From Scatosoma sp045594025 (lineage in GTDB: Bacteria; Bacillota; Clostridia; Christensenellales; Borkfalkiaceae), in NCBI GenBank assembly GCA_045594025.1, contig JAZNXS010000046.1, forward strand, positions 1-64,000: 64,000 nucleotides of DNA, in the 5' to 3' direction. The stretch's first letter is position 1, and each line of letters begins with the position of its first letter. Made by a program: the position numbers and the translations under genes. The notes below the pieces were generated by a model. That model saw nothing but the letters and a program-made list of their open reading frames with translations. It was not told the origin of the DNA and made no database searches. This document shows positions 1 through 7,608 of the stretch, piece by piece.

Positions 1-566
<566 letters not shown>

Positions 567-855
567 CTTCTCTCTCGTCTACTCGTCTCTTCGTTTATGA
601 AAAAAATTCTATATTCTTACTCGGCTAATTTCATTGCAGCTCAAGAGCCTTAAAATTGCTTTTAACGTCTTTCGCATTAACCAAATTAGCTTTACACTAA
701 TATGAAAATTTATTTTGCCTTTCGTACTCGTCTTTATTTAGTCTCCTAAATAAATACTTTTACTATTTGCTATGCAGTTGTTAATCTTCGTTTTGCTTCG
801 CTCAACAGAGCAAAGTGCTATCAAAATAACGCTCTCGCTTATCGACAGCTTAAAC
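567..855 (-). other. 23S rRNA leader
   Basis: Transcribed leader between the promoter at 856-884 and the 23S 5' end. It holds no tRNA and no 16S remnant that I can see. Around 786-815 an imperfect hairpin contains TTGCTCT, which faintly resembles the start of a boxA antitermination site (TGCTCTTTGAAAA), but the match is too weak to call. The stretch next to 566 would form one arm of the pre-23S processing stem; its partner lies beyond the window. Confidence 0.6.
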
Positions 856-884
856 ATAATACCATTTCACGGCTATATTGTCAA
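856..884 (-). promoter_or_regulatory. Sigma-A promoter of the 23S rRNA gene
   Basis: On the minus strand a perfect TTGACA (879-884) is followed by a 17-nt spacer and TATTAT (856-861). Immediately upstream (885-960) lies an extremely A/T-rich tract that would suit an UP element. The promoter sits about 290 nt before the mature 23S 5' end. It means this 23S gene can be transcribed without any upstream 16S gene. Upstream of it, 885-1061 is AT-rich and otherwise empty. Confidence 0.75.
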
Positions 885-1061
885 GCGTTTTTTTCAAAAA
901 AATAAAATTTTTTCAATTTTTTTTAACTTTTTTTATTTTTCCCAAAATTTGTCTTTTTCATACACAACGTCCCGTTACGCTTATATAATATATAATATGT
1001 CGCGCGTGAGACTTTCGAAAAGGATTTATTGTGCCAAAATGGGATTACCCTAGTTTCCCAC

Positions 1062-1259
1062 TCAATGGCAGCCGCCGCACGTTTTACAGTTTCCCGTGCA
1101 TTTTTTGCTCTGCTTTCCCGTAGATGAGTACATGGTGCCTGCATAGTCCCGTTCCGTCTCTCCGCCGCAATCAGGGCAAGGCACCTTATCTGTATATACC
1201 TTCACCAACTCTTCAAAGCGTTTCCCGCACGTTTTGCATTTGTACTGTAAAAAGGGCAT
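1062..1259 (-). CDS. FmdB-family zinc ribbon protein
   Basis: A 65-residue protein with the FmdB/CxxC_CxxC_SSSS regulatory-protein fold: MPFLQYKC-x2-C near the N-terminus, then a second CPDC pair about 20 residues later, together forming a zinc ribbon. The C-terminus is unusually cysteine rich (CTGNCKTCGGCH), which could bind a second metal. The family is common but its function is unsettled; the name comes from a regulator near formamidase genes. It is a single gene, about 75 nt downstream of the start of the M1 peptidase's 3' end in the minus direction. The family call is solid, a role is not. Confidence 0.8.
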   Translation of the reverse strand: MPFLQYKCKTCGKRFEELVKVYTDKVPCPDCGGETERDYAGTMYSSTGKQSKKCTGNCKTCGGCH

Positions 1260-1335
1260 ACTCGTTTCCTCGCGTTCGTTTTGTCTATTATACCCCTAAA
1301 ATTTGCTTTTTGCAAGTGATTTTGCGTTCGGCAAA

Positions 1336-2790
1336 TTATAAAATTGCCTTCCCCTCCAAAAAACTACTAAAGAAACCACCGACGTCCAAGCCCACTTTTT
1401 CAAAGCAGCCGACCAAATCCCCTGACGTCGCCATTTTGAATGCATACGTTTTATAGTACTTTTTCAACGCGGAGAGAACCTTTTCCTCCCCGACACTTTT
1501 CCGCAACGTATCGAACATGATCAGCGCTTTATCATACGACAAACACTTATACTCGTAATCGCTTAAATATTCTGCCAAATTTCTCGTCATTCTCGTATCC
1601 GTTCTACCCAACACGCTACCGTATACGTCATAATAAGAACGATATTCTTGCATAGCTTCTTTGATGAGTTCATCGCGCGCGAATCCATATTTTTCATACG
1701 CTTCAAAAAACGTGAGCGCGGAATACTCTGCCAAGCCCTCGTCCTGCCAAGCCTCGTTTAGTTGGTCGCTCCCCACCACTCCGTACCACCACTGATGTGC
1801 CGTTTCATGCGCCATCACGCGCGGCAAAAGTTCTTCCGAGACGGCGTCCGAAACCATCGAAAGACATGGATACTCCATGCCGCCCAAACAAAATCCCGTT
1901 TGCGCCACCGAATATTGCGGATAGGGATACGCACCAAACGTCTTTTCGTAAAACGCAAAGCAATCGCGCATCATTTCCAGCGTTTTTGTGGCATTTGGAT
2001 CGTCATAGTAGTAATACGCAAGCTTTTTACCACCGCTTTCCGTCGTTAAAACCCGAAAATCATCCGAGAGCACCAACGCAAAATCCCGTACATTCGTTGC
2101 GGCCATGGTATGCACTTTTTTACTTTCAAGCGCTCTTTCTTCGATGAGTGTTCCCGTGGAAGCTACAACGTACTCTTTGGGTAGTGTCAATGTAAATCGA
2201 TATTCTCCACAATCGCTAAAAAATGGATCTCCGTCCGAATAATACACCGTCTCTACAAATCCACTGTTTTTGATTCCGCAAAGAATCGGGAAACAGTTTC
2301 CGAGATTAACGGTGTGTTTCGTAATCCCCGTGCGGTGATTGACGTTAGCAAGCTTTGTCATAAACCCGATGTCAAGCACCACTTTATCCTGCGGAAATAA
2401 CGGGCGTTCGAGGTAAGCGTATAAAACGTTTTCGTCCTCCCCCATTACCTCCCAATTTTTCGAGCCGTGCACACTGGAAATCACCATCTCGCCATAACTT
2501 TCCCCTTCATAATAGGCGGAAGCTTGGTATGCCGTGGAGACCGGCTTATACAAAGCGTCTTTTCTATACGCGTTGGGGTATAATTGAAATTTCAACACGG
2601 AAATTTCACTGTCCGTATTGTTTTCAAACGTTACTTTTGCCGTGCCCGTTAACGTCTTGTTTTCTGGCGCATATTCAGCGGTAATCTCGTACCTGGTATA
2701 GCTCTCATTCTTCTTTTTACAGCCGACAAACCCACTTAACGTACAAGTCGCACAAACGAATATCAATATCCAACCCAAAATCTTTTTCAT
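1336..2790 (-). CDS. M1-family zinc metallopeptidase lipoprotein
   Basis: A 484-residue protein with a type II signal peptide: positively charged MKK, a hydrophobic stretch and the lipobox FVGC with the lipidated cysteine at about 24. It should be anchored on the outer face of the membrane. The catalytic signature is HETAH at 328-332 with the third zinc ligand Glu at 351, giving the HExxH-18-E spacing of M1 (gluzincin) aminopeptidases. The exopeptidase motif reads GGMEYP (303-308), a variant of the usual GxMEN. The N-terminal beta domain begins near residue 31. Length is close to the short, secreted bacterial M1 enzymes that lack the large C-terminal helical domain. Substrate unknown; it probably trims peptides outside the cell. 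Confidence 0.85.
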   Translation of the reverse strand: MKKILGWILIFVCATCTLSGFVGCKKKNESYTRYEITAEYAPENKTLTGTAKVTFENNTDSEISVLKFQLYPNAYRKDALYKPVSTAYQASAYYEGESYGEMVISSVHGSKNWEVMGEDENVLYAYLERPLFPQDKVVLDIGFMTKLANVNHRTGITKHTVNLGNCFPILCGIKNSGFVETVYYSDGDPFFSDCGEYRFTLTLPKEYVVASTGTLIEERALESKKVHTMAATNVRDFALVLSDDFRVLTTESGGKKLAYYYYDDPNATKTLEMMRDCFAFYEKTFGAYPYPQYSVAQTGFCLGGMEYPCLSMVSDAVSEELLPRVMAHETAHQWWYGVVGSDQLNEAWQDEGLAEYSALTFFEAYEKYGFARDELIKEAMQEYRSYYDVYGSVLGRTDTRMTRNLAEYLSDYEYKCLSYDKALIMFDTLRKSVGEEKVLSALKKYYKTYAFKMATSGDLVGCFEKVGLDVGGFFSSFLEGKAIL

Positions 2791-2848
2791 AGAATTCCCC
2801 TTTGACAGATAGCAGAGTATTCTATGCGGAAAACCGTCTACTTATACC

Positions 2849-2876
2849 AAAAAACGGAGCATATCGCTCCGTTTTT
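2849..2876 (-). terminator. Rho-independent terminator after spoIIQ
   Basis: Stem AACGGAGC / GCTCCGTT with loop ATATC (plus-strand sense), flanked by A and T runs on both sides, so it could work in both directions. It lies directly behind the stop codon of the SpoIIQ-like gene and separates it from the M1 peptidase gene. Confidence 0.8.
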
Positions 2877-2877
2877 C

Positions 2878-3549
2878 TTATTTTTCTTCAAACGTCAAAT
2901 AGGTTGCTGGATCGACCTGCTTTCCGTCCTTCTTTACCTCGAAATGCAGATGTGCGCCATCTTTATATTCCTCACCGCTTGCCTCCGCTACCGTAGCGAT
3001 CACATCGCCCTTCTTCACTTCCGCGCCAACCGTTAAGTCTTCTGCCGCCGTGACAAAACGGTACACCGTTTTTACGCCGTCTCCATGATTGATCACAATC
3101 TCTGTCCCCGTCAATACGTCGTCGCGAAAAATGCTTTCCACCACGCCGTCGTCCGCCGCAAGCACTTCCGTGCCTACTTCCGCTGTGAAATCCACCCCTT
3201 GATGTTCATAATATTTATTCAAAGTCGTGTTATGATAAAAACCGTAGTCGTTAACCACCGACACCGATTCCAAAGGCATAATCATCCCTTCAGGCGTGTT
3301 AATGACCGGTTCGTCGCTGGAGTTTCCACCCGAGCCGCTGTTATCCTTATCCACATTCGAGCCGCCGGAAGGCTGCGTAACGTTCGTGCTATTATTCCCC
3401 AAAGTGGGCGTGCTTGTATTATTCCCCGACAACGCCAATGCGACCACAATGATGGCGACGAGCGCCACCGAGCAACCAATTGCCGTTACCAGATAAAATC
3501 TTTTTTCTTTCGTCATTTTCTTCTTTGTGCTTCCGTTTTGATCTTTCAT
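2878..3549 (-). CDS. spoIIQ: SpoIIQ-like M23 endopeptidase (forespore engulfment)
   Basis: A 223-residue protein with a short cytosolic head, one transmembrane helix (about 18-40), a Ser/Gly/Asn-rich linker (41-85) and a LytM/M23 domain. Both zinc motifs are present: H-x3-D at 116-120 (EHQGVDF) and HLH near 201-203. The domain is therefore potentially catalytic, as in clostridial SpoIIQ and unlike Bacillus subtilis SpoIIQ, which lost the first histidine. In sporulation SpoIIQ sits in the forespore membrane and binds SpoIIIAH across the intermembrane space. A sigma-F-like promoter (3585-3614) supports the assignment over a vegetative M23 peptidase. The start has a strong GGAGG. The upstream neighbour is a YwmB-like protein, but spoIID, its usual neighbour, is missing here. 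Confidence 0.75.
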   Translation of the reverse strand: MKDQNGSTKKKMTKEKRFYLVTAIGCSVALVAIIVVALALSGNNTSTPTLGNNSTNVTQPSGGSNVDKDNSGSGGNSSDEPVINTPEGMIMPLESVSVVNDYGFYHNTTLNKYYEHQGVDFTAEVGTEVLAADDGVVESIFRDDVLTGTEIVINHGDGVKTVYRFVTAAEDLTVGAEVKKGDVIATVAEASGEEYKDGAHLHFEVKKDGKQVDPATYLTFEEK

Positions 3550-3584
3550 GTTTCAATCCTCCGAAAAAATCGTTTTTGTATGTA

Positions 3585-3614
3585 GATTTTTTCCGCATCC
3601 AACGCCTTTTATAC
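3585..3614 (-). promoter_or_regulatory. Candidate sigma-F promoter of spoIIQ
   Basis: On the minus strand GTATA (3610-3614), a 15-nt spacer and GGAAAAAATC (3585-3594). The sigma-F consensus is GywTA, 15-16 nt, then GGnrAnAnTw, so the match is close. It lies about 36 nt upstream of the spoIIQ start codon, which agrees with the known forespore expression of spoIIQ. Confidence 0.55.
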
Positions 3615-3633
3615 ACGCCGCCCAAAAAAAATC

Positions 3634-4095
3634 TTAAAATCCGCCGAAAATGATCGGCGTACCCACCACGCAGGTGTTGCCGTTTATCGCTATATGCAAG
3701 TTTACAAGTTCGCCTCGAACGCGAATCCCTTCCCGCCATTGCGTCGTATATCCATAGTAAGAAACCGTGCCGCACACCTCTTCCACAATGCAAATTTGCG
3801 CGCCGTACATATCCGCTATTGCGTGCGCAAGCTCTGTGTTCAACTTATACCTGCCCCCTTCATATTCTGCAATATCAAAGGAAACCGATTCCCCTTTTAC
3901 CCGATACAACTCCTCCATAGTAAGGGTCGATTTTTGCAAGCCCTGCGAAGAGGCAGAATCCAGATAATATACCCGTTCCCCTTCTAAAGCGGAAAGCTTG
4001 GTAACGTTGCCATAGCGTATCCCTACGCAAAATACGATAGCAAAAAGGAATGCTGCCGTTACATAAATAAAGTTTTTGAATCGGTAATATAACAA
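3634..4095 (-). CDS. Membrane-anchored YwmB-like protein (tentative)
   Basis: A protein of about 153 residues with one N-terminal transmembrane helix (residues about 9-28 from the chosen start) and an extracytoplasmic domain. I chose the TTG at 4093-4095 because GGGAGG lies six bases upstream; the frame opens farther at another TTG (4146) with no binding site. The last residues, VGTPIIFGGF, resemble the C-terminal GTPII-EY block I recall for the YwmB family (DUF1779, TATA-box-binding-like fold), and in Bacilli ywmB lies close to spoIID-spoIIQ, as this gene lies next to spoIIQ. This identification is an inference from one motif plus context. A terminator stem overlaps the ribosome binding site. 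Confidence 0.5.
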   Translation of the reverse strand: MLYYRFKNFIYVTAAFLFAIVFCVGIRYGNVTKLSALEGERVYYLDSASSQGLQKSTLTMEELYRVKGESVSFDIAEYEGGRYKLNTELAHAIADMYGAQICIVEEVCGTVSYYGYTTQWREGIRVRGELVNLHIAINGNTCVVGTPIIFGGF

Positions 4096-4135
4096 AAAAT
4101 CCCTCCCGAGGCGTTTCGTTTCGCCACGGAAGGGA
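4094..4135 (-). terminator. Terminator after the HIT gene, overlapping the next gene's ribosome binding site
   Basis: In the minus sense a 14-pair stem (4122-4135 with 4100-4113, one U-U mismatch and one G-U pair) with an 8-nt loop is followed by six T. It follows the HIT gene stop by about 35 nt. The right arm contains GGGAGGG, which is also the best binding site for the TTG start at 4095. Confidence 0.75.
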
Positions 4136-4170
4136 GTATTGCCCAAATATTCTATTTTTAATCAGAGTTT

Positions 4171-4506
4171 TTAAAAATCGCCCAGCTTTTCTCCGCCGAG
4201 CAGGTGAATATGCAAATGATGCACCGTTTGTCCGCCGTTCTCACCTTGATTAATGATGATACGGTAGCCGTCCTGCAAGCCAAGTTTTTCTTCCAACGTA
4301 GGAATGACCGCAAAACAATGCTTTACAATTTCCAAACGAGCCGCATCCATTTCAGAGAGCAACGCAAAATGCATTTTTGGGATGCAAAGATAGTGCAGCT
4401 TTGCTTTCGGCTCGATATCGCGAATCACGATCATCTGATCGTCTTCGTATAACCTGGGCGAAGGAATATCCCCTGCGACAATTTTACAAAAAATACAGTT
4501 TTCCAT
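4171..4506 (-). CDS. HIT-family nucleotide-binding protein (HINT type)
   Basis: A 111-residue histidine triad protein. The N-terminus has CIFCKI, with two of the zinc cysteines often seen in bacterial HINT proteins, and the catalytic HxHxH appears as HLHIH followed by LLGG near the C-terminus. Length is typical of the HINT branch, which hydrolyses nucleoside phosphoramidates such as AMP-lysine. The start is set by AAGGAG eight bases upstream. It is the last gene before a strong terminator and follows mtaB by 51 nt, so it is probably read from the prmA-rsmE-mtaB operon. Confidence 0.92.
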   Translation of the reverse strand: MENCIFCKIVAGDIPSPRLYEDDQMIVIRDIEPKAKLHYLCIPKMHFALLSEMDAARLEIVKHCFAVIPTLEEKLGLQDGYRIIINQGENGGQTVHHLHIHLLGGEKLGDF

Positions 4507-4557
4507 ATGTTTATCTCCTTTCGCTATTTTAGAACGAATTGAACCAGTTCAAAACGG

Positions 4558-5823
4558 CTAGCCGTTTTGGATTAACTTTGCGAGAACGCCGTCTTTATAT
4601 AAACATTCAACGCATACCTGGGTAGGTTCTTTGCTAATAGTCCCCTCTACGTATACGCGAATGTAATTTTCTGAATAGCCTTCCGTAAACCCGTCGATGC
4701 AATATTCGGGAACAAGTTCTAACGTCTTTCCAATAAAGCGTTGCATATACTTTTCCTTTTCTTCCGCGCCTCGACGGAGCAAACGATCCACCCTTTCTTT
4801 TTTCACAGCAAAGGGCAATTCCTTATATTTTTTATAGGCGTTTGTCCCCTCTCTCGGCGAATACGGGAATGCGTGGATCTGCGCAAAACCAGCCTCTTCT
4901 ACAATGCGGAGCGAATCTTCGAAGTCCGCTTCCGTTTCCGTAGGAAACCCTACAATAATGTCCGTTGTTATCGCCGCGTTAGGAAACGCTTCGTAAATCA
5001 TGCGGCACTTTTCCAAATATTCCGTTCTCGTATAGTGCCTGTTCATCGATTTCAAAACCGCATCCGAGCCACTTTGCAAGGACAAATGGAATTGCGGCGC
5101 AAACCGCTTCACCTCTTTCAATGCAGAAAGGAAACGTTCGGTAATCAAACTCACTTCCAGCGAGCCTAACCGAAGTCTTGTATTCGCGTCCTTTACGGCA
5201 AGCATCAAATCCGCAAGATCTCGCCCCTGCTCGTCCTTGTATTCGGAAACGTCAATCCCTGTGATCACCGTTTCCTGCGCTGTGCTCGCCAAAATCTCGG
5301 CCGCGGCGCTTTCCAATAAGCGAGAACGGCTTCTGCCGCGCAAGTACGGTATCACGCAATAGGAACAAAACCGATTGCAACCGTCTTGAATTTTTACAAA
5401 ATTTCTTGTTTTTAAACACTCCGGCAAGCACATTTCTTCATACGCTTTTTCCGTTTCTATCTGTATACCTCGCATTCCTTCAGCAAAGCCAGAGGCTACG
5501 ATTTCCAGCACCTTATTTTTGCGCTGAGCCCCAGTCACCGCGTACACGGTATCCCCTTTTCCCAAAAAATCCATCGGGGATTTCTCGGACGCGCAACCGC
5601 AAACGAGGATTTTTGCATCGGGGTTACATTTGATAGCCTTCCCCACCGTTTGACGGCTTTTGCGCTCCGCCTCCGCCGTTACGGCGCAGGTGTTGATGAC
5701 GTACAAATCCGCCCACTCCATCTCATGGGAAACCTCGTACCCCATCTCTTCCAAACCACGAATCAGCGAGCCGCTTTCCACATCGTTTACCTTACAACCA
5801 AGCGTGTAAACAACCGCCTTCAT
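4558..5823 (-). CDS. mtaB: tRNA t6A37 methylthiotransferase MtaB
   Basis: A 421-residue radical SAM methylthiotransferase. Order of domains: N-terminal UPF0004 domain starting MKAVVYTLGCKVND with its three cluster cysteines, the radical SAM domain with C-x3-C-x2-C (CNRFCSYC, about 148-155) followed by IPYLRGRSRSR, and a C-terminal TRAM-like domain. The TLGCKVN start and RGRSRSR separate it from MiaB and RimO. It converts t6A to ms2t6A at position 37 of tRNAs that decode ANN codons. The start overlaps the rsmE stop by four bases (ATGA), so the two are translationally coupled. The t6A genes tsaB and tsaE lie about 19 kb away in the same window. Confidence 0.95.
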   Translation of the reverse strand: MKAVVYTLGCKVNDVESGSLIRGLEEMGYEVSHEMEWADLYVINTCAVTAEAERKSRQTVGKAIKCNPDAKILVCGCASEKSPMDFLGKGDTVYAVTGAQRKNKVLEIVASGFAEGMRGIQIETEKAYEEMCLPECLKTRNFVKIQDGCNRFCSYCVIPYLRGRSRSRLLESAAAEILASTAQETVITGIDVSEYKDEQGRDLADLMLAVKDANTRLRLGSLEVSLITERFLSALKEVKRFAPQFHLSLQSGSDAVLKSMNRHYTRTEYLEKCRMIYEAFPNAAITTDIIVGFPTETEADFEDSLRIVEEAGFAQIHAFPYSPREGTNAYKKYKELPFAVKKERVDRLLRRGAEEKEKYMQRFIGKTLELVPEYCIDGFTEGYSENYIRVYVEGTISKEPTQVCVECLYKDGVLAKLIQNG

Positions 5824-6539
5824 CTTAATTCACCCAAGTTAAACATGACCACGCTTGTCAAAGCGACCGCCGCTGTCTCCGCGCGTAAAATACGCTTTCC
5901 AAGCGTCACGGACGCATAGCCGAGCCGACTTGCCATTTCCTCTTCCGCGCGAGAAAAACCGCCCTCGCTACCGATGACGATCGCTACGCTACCACGAAGT
6001 TTTTCCAAATCGCACTTGCTCTCCGTGGCAAACTCACATGCGAATACTTTATTCTCGTAATCTTCCGCCCATGCCAAAGCCTTTTCCAAGCCATCAAAGT
6101 ACTCTACGGACGGCGCAACCGAGCGCAAACATTGTTTTGCGGATTCCTTGGAAATCTTATTCAGGCGTTCCAGCTTATTTGCGTTCATATACGCAGAGGA
6201 AAATTCAGAGGAGAATACGCCGATTTTTTTAACGCCTAATTCTACTGCTTTTTGTACGATAAATTCGTTTTTATCCGCATTCTTCAAATACCCAAACAGC
6301 AAGCAAACGTCCGCTTGCGCTTCGCGCTGACCAACCTCCTCGCGTACGGTGTTCAAAAGCATCTTTTTCTTTTCCACAGCAGAAATCACAGCGGTGTATT
6401 CCTTACCGCTGTTATCCAGCAAAATCACCTCGTCCCCCTCGGAGAGACGAAGCACGTTTTTTGCATGCTCGAATTCTTCCCCGAAAAGCTCGGTAATCTC
6501 CTCTACTTTTTCCACAAAAAAGCGTTTTAATGCAGACAT
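5820..6539 (-). CDS. rsmE: 16S rRNA m3U1498 methyltransferase RsmE
   Basis: A 239-residue SPOUT-class methyltransferase. An N-terminal PUA-like segment contains LRLSEGDEVILLD, and the C-terminal knot carries the SAM-binding VIGSEGGFS and the LGKRILRAETAA block, both hallmarks of RsmE. It methylates N3 of U1498 in 16S rRNA. Start MSALKRFF is supported by GAGGG a few bases upstream. It sits 15 nt behind prmA, the classic Bacillota order prmA-rsmE-mtaB. Confidence 0.95.
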   Translation of the reverse strand: MSALKRFFVEKVEEITELFGEEFEHAKNVLRLSEGDEVILLDNSGKEYTAVISAVEKKKMLLNTVREEVGQREAQADVCLLFGYLKNADKNEFIVQKAVELGVKKIGVFSSEFSSAYMNANKLERLNKISKESAKQCLRSVAPSVEYFDGLEKALAWAEDYENKVFACEFATESKCDLEKLRGSVAIVIGSEGGFSRAEEEMASRLGYASVTLGKRILRAETAAVALTSVVMFNLGELR

Positions 6540-6554
6540 GGTACCCTCTTATTA

Positions 6555-7502
6555 TTATTTATGCTTTAATACAAGCGCAAACCACTCGCCTTTTCTTCTT
6601 TCAAAAATAACTTGCATACCTACCCCTTCGTAAGCTGCCTTTACCATTTCCAAACGGCTTTCGATGATACCGCTTAAAATCAAAACGCCGTCTTTTTTCA
6701 AATTCTTCGGAATGGACGGAGCAAGCATTTTCAATACCTCGCCCGTGATGTTTGCCATCATGACGTCCCCTTGCACGTCCGTGTTATCCAAAAGGTTAGA
6801 ATGCGCCACTACCGTCTTATCGTCCACGCCGTTCAGCTTCGCATTATGCAACGAGCTTTCCACCGCAATAGGATCGATGTCGGTAAGATATGCCTTTTTC
6901 GCGCCAAGCTTGATGGCGGAAATCCCCAAAATACCACTACCGCAACCAACGTCGATACATACAGACGCAGGAGTGATATATTCTTGCATCAGCTCTACGC
7001 ACATGGAAGTCGTTTCATGCTCCCCCGTACCAAATGCCATGTTGGAATCCAGCAGAACAACGTATTCGTGGGGGGCAGGTGTGTATTCAATCCATTCTGG
7101 AACGACAACAATCGAACCCAAGTGAATGGGACGGAAGTGCTTTTTCCAAACGTCGATCCAATCGTCGCCGTCCACGGTACGTTTGGTATCCTCCAACGTT
7201 CCAAACGGAATAAAGCCCTCGCTACGCTCTTTCGCGTCGGCAATATCTTTCAAAATCGAAGCGACAACTTCGCCTGCCACGTCTTCCGCGACGTAGCATT
7301 TTACCAACACGTCCGACTGTTTTTCCACCGTCAGTTCGTCGTCCATATAATCCCAAAAGGTGGATTCCTTTGCCGTTTGCAAAGCGATAATATCCGCACG
7401 ATCGCAAATCGTTACGCCGTAATCGGTGTAATTCCACATAATATCCGAGATGATTTCACTCGCTTCCGTGGTGGTATGGATTGTCAATTCGATATATTTC
7501 AT
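6555..7502 (-). CDS. prmA: Ribosomal protein L11 methyltransferase PrmA
   Basis: A 315-residue class I SAM methyltransferase. The SAM-binding loop reads VCIDVGCGSGILGI, preceded by MAFGTGEHETT, the PrmA signature, and followed by motif IV MMANITGEVL. It trimethylates L11. An N-terminal substrate-recognition domain of about 110 residues precedes the catalytic domain, as usual. The gene leads the operon with rsmE and mtaB and has its own promoter 22 nt upstream. In many Bacillota prmA follows dnaJ; here fucI and other genes lie between. Confidence 0.95.
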   Translation of the reverse strand: MKYIELTIHTTTEASEIISDIMWNYTDYGVTICDRADIIALQTAKESTFWDYMDDELTVEKQSDVLVKCYVAEDVAGEVVASILKDIADAKERSEGFIPFGTLEDTKRTVDGDDWIDVWKKHFRPIHLGSIVVVPEWIEYTPAPHEYVVLLDSNMAFGTGEHETTSMCVELMQEYITPASVCIDVGCGSGILGISAIKLGAKKAYLTDIDPIAVESSLHNAKLNGVDDKTVVAHSNLLDNTDVQGDVMMANITGEVLKMLAPSIPKNLKKDGVLILSGIIESRLEMVKAAYEGVGMQVIFERRKGEWFALVLKHK

Positions 7503-7524
7503 GATCTTTTACCTCACGTTTTCC

Positions 7525-7553
7525 ATTATAGCACACTATGCAAAGTTTTGCAA
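7525..7553 (-). promoter_or_regulatory. Sigma-A promoter of prmA-rsmE-mtaB
   Basis: On the minus strand TTGCAA (7548-7553), 17 nt, TATAAT (7525-7530). The leader is about 17 nt, with GAGG ahead of the prmA ATG. Confidence 0.6.
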
Positions 7554-7559
7554 GTATTT

Positions 7560-7590
7560 GCGCCCGTTTGACGGCGAGTCAAACGGGCGC
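7560..7590. terminator. Perfect 13-bp hairpin behind fucI
   Basis: GCGCCCGTTTGAC and its exact complement separated by GGCGA. It follows the fucI stop by 18 nt and so probably marks the fucI transcript end. There is no clear T run on the minus side (AAATACTTGC follows), so it may act as a 3'-end stabiliser or weak terminator rather than a standard intrinsic terminator. Confidence 0.55.
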
Positions 7591-7608
7591 AACCTTATTC
7601 CTTTATTC

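Noticed and set aside
772..1053. Plus-strand 93-residue frame in the 23S upstream region
   Set aside because: Low-complexity Phe/Ser/Tyr-rich translation of the AT-rich promoter region, no binding site.
3340..3360. DnaA box TTATCCACA within spoIIQ (and another near 41610)
   Set aside because: Single isolated matches inside coding sequence, expected by chance in a window of this size.
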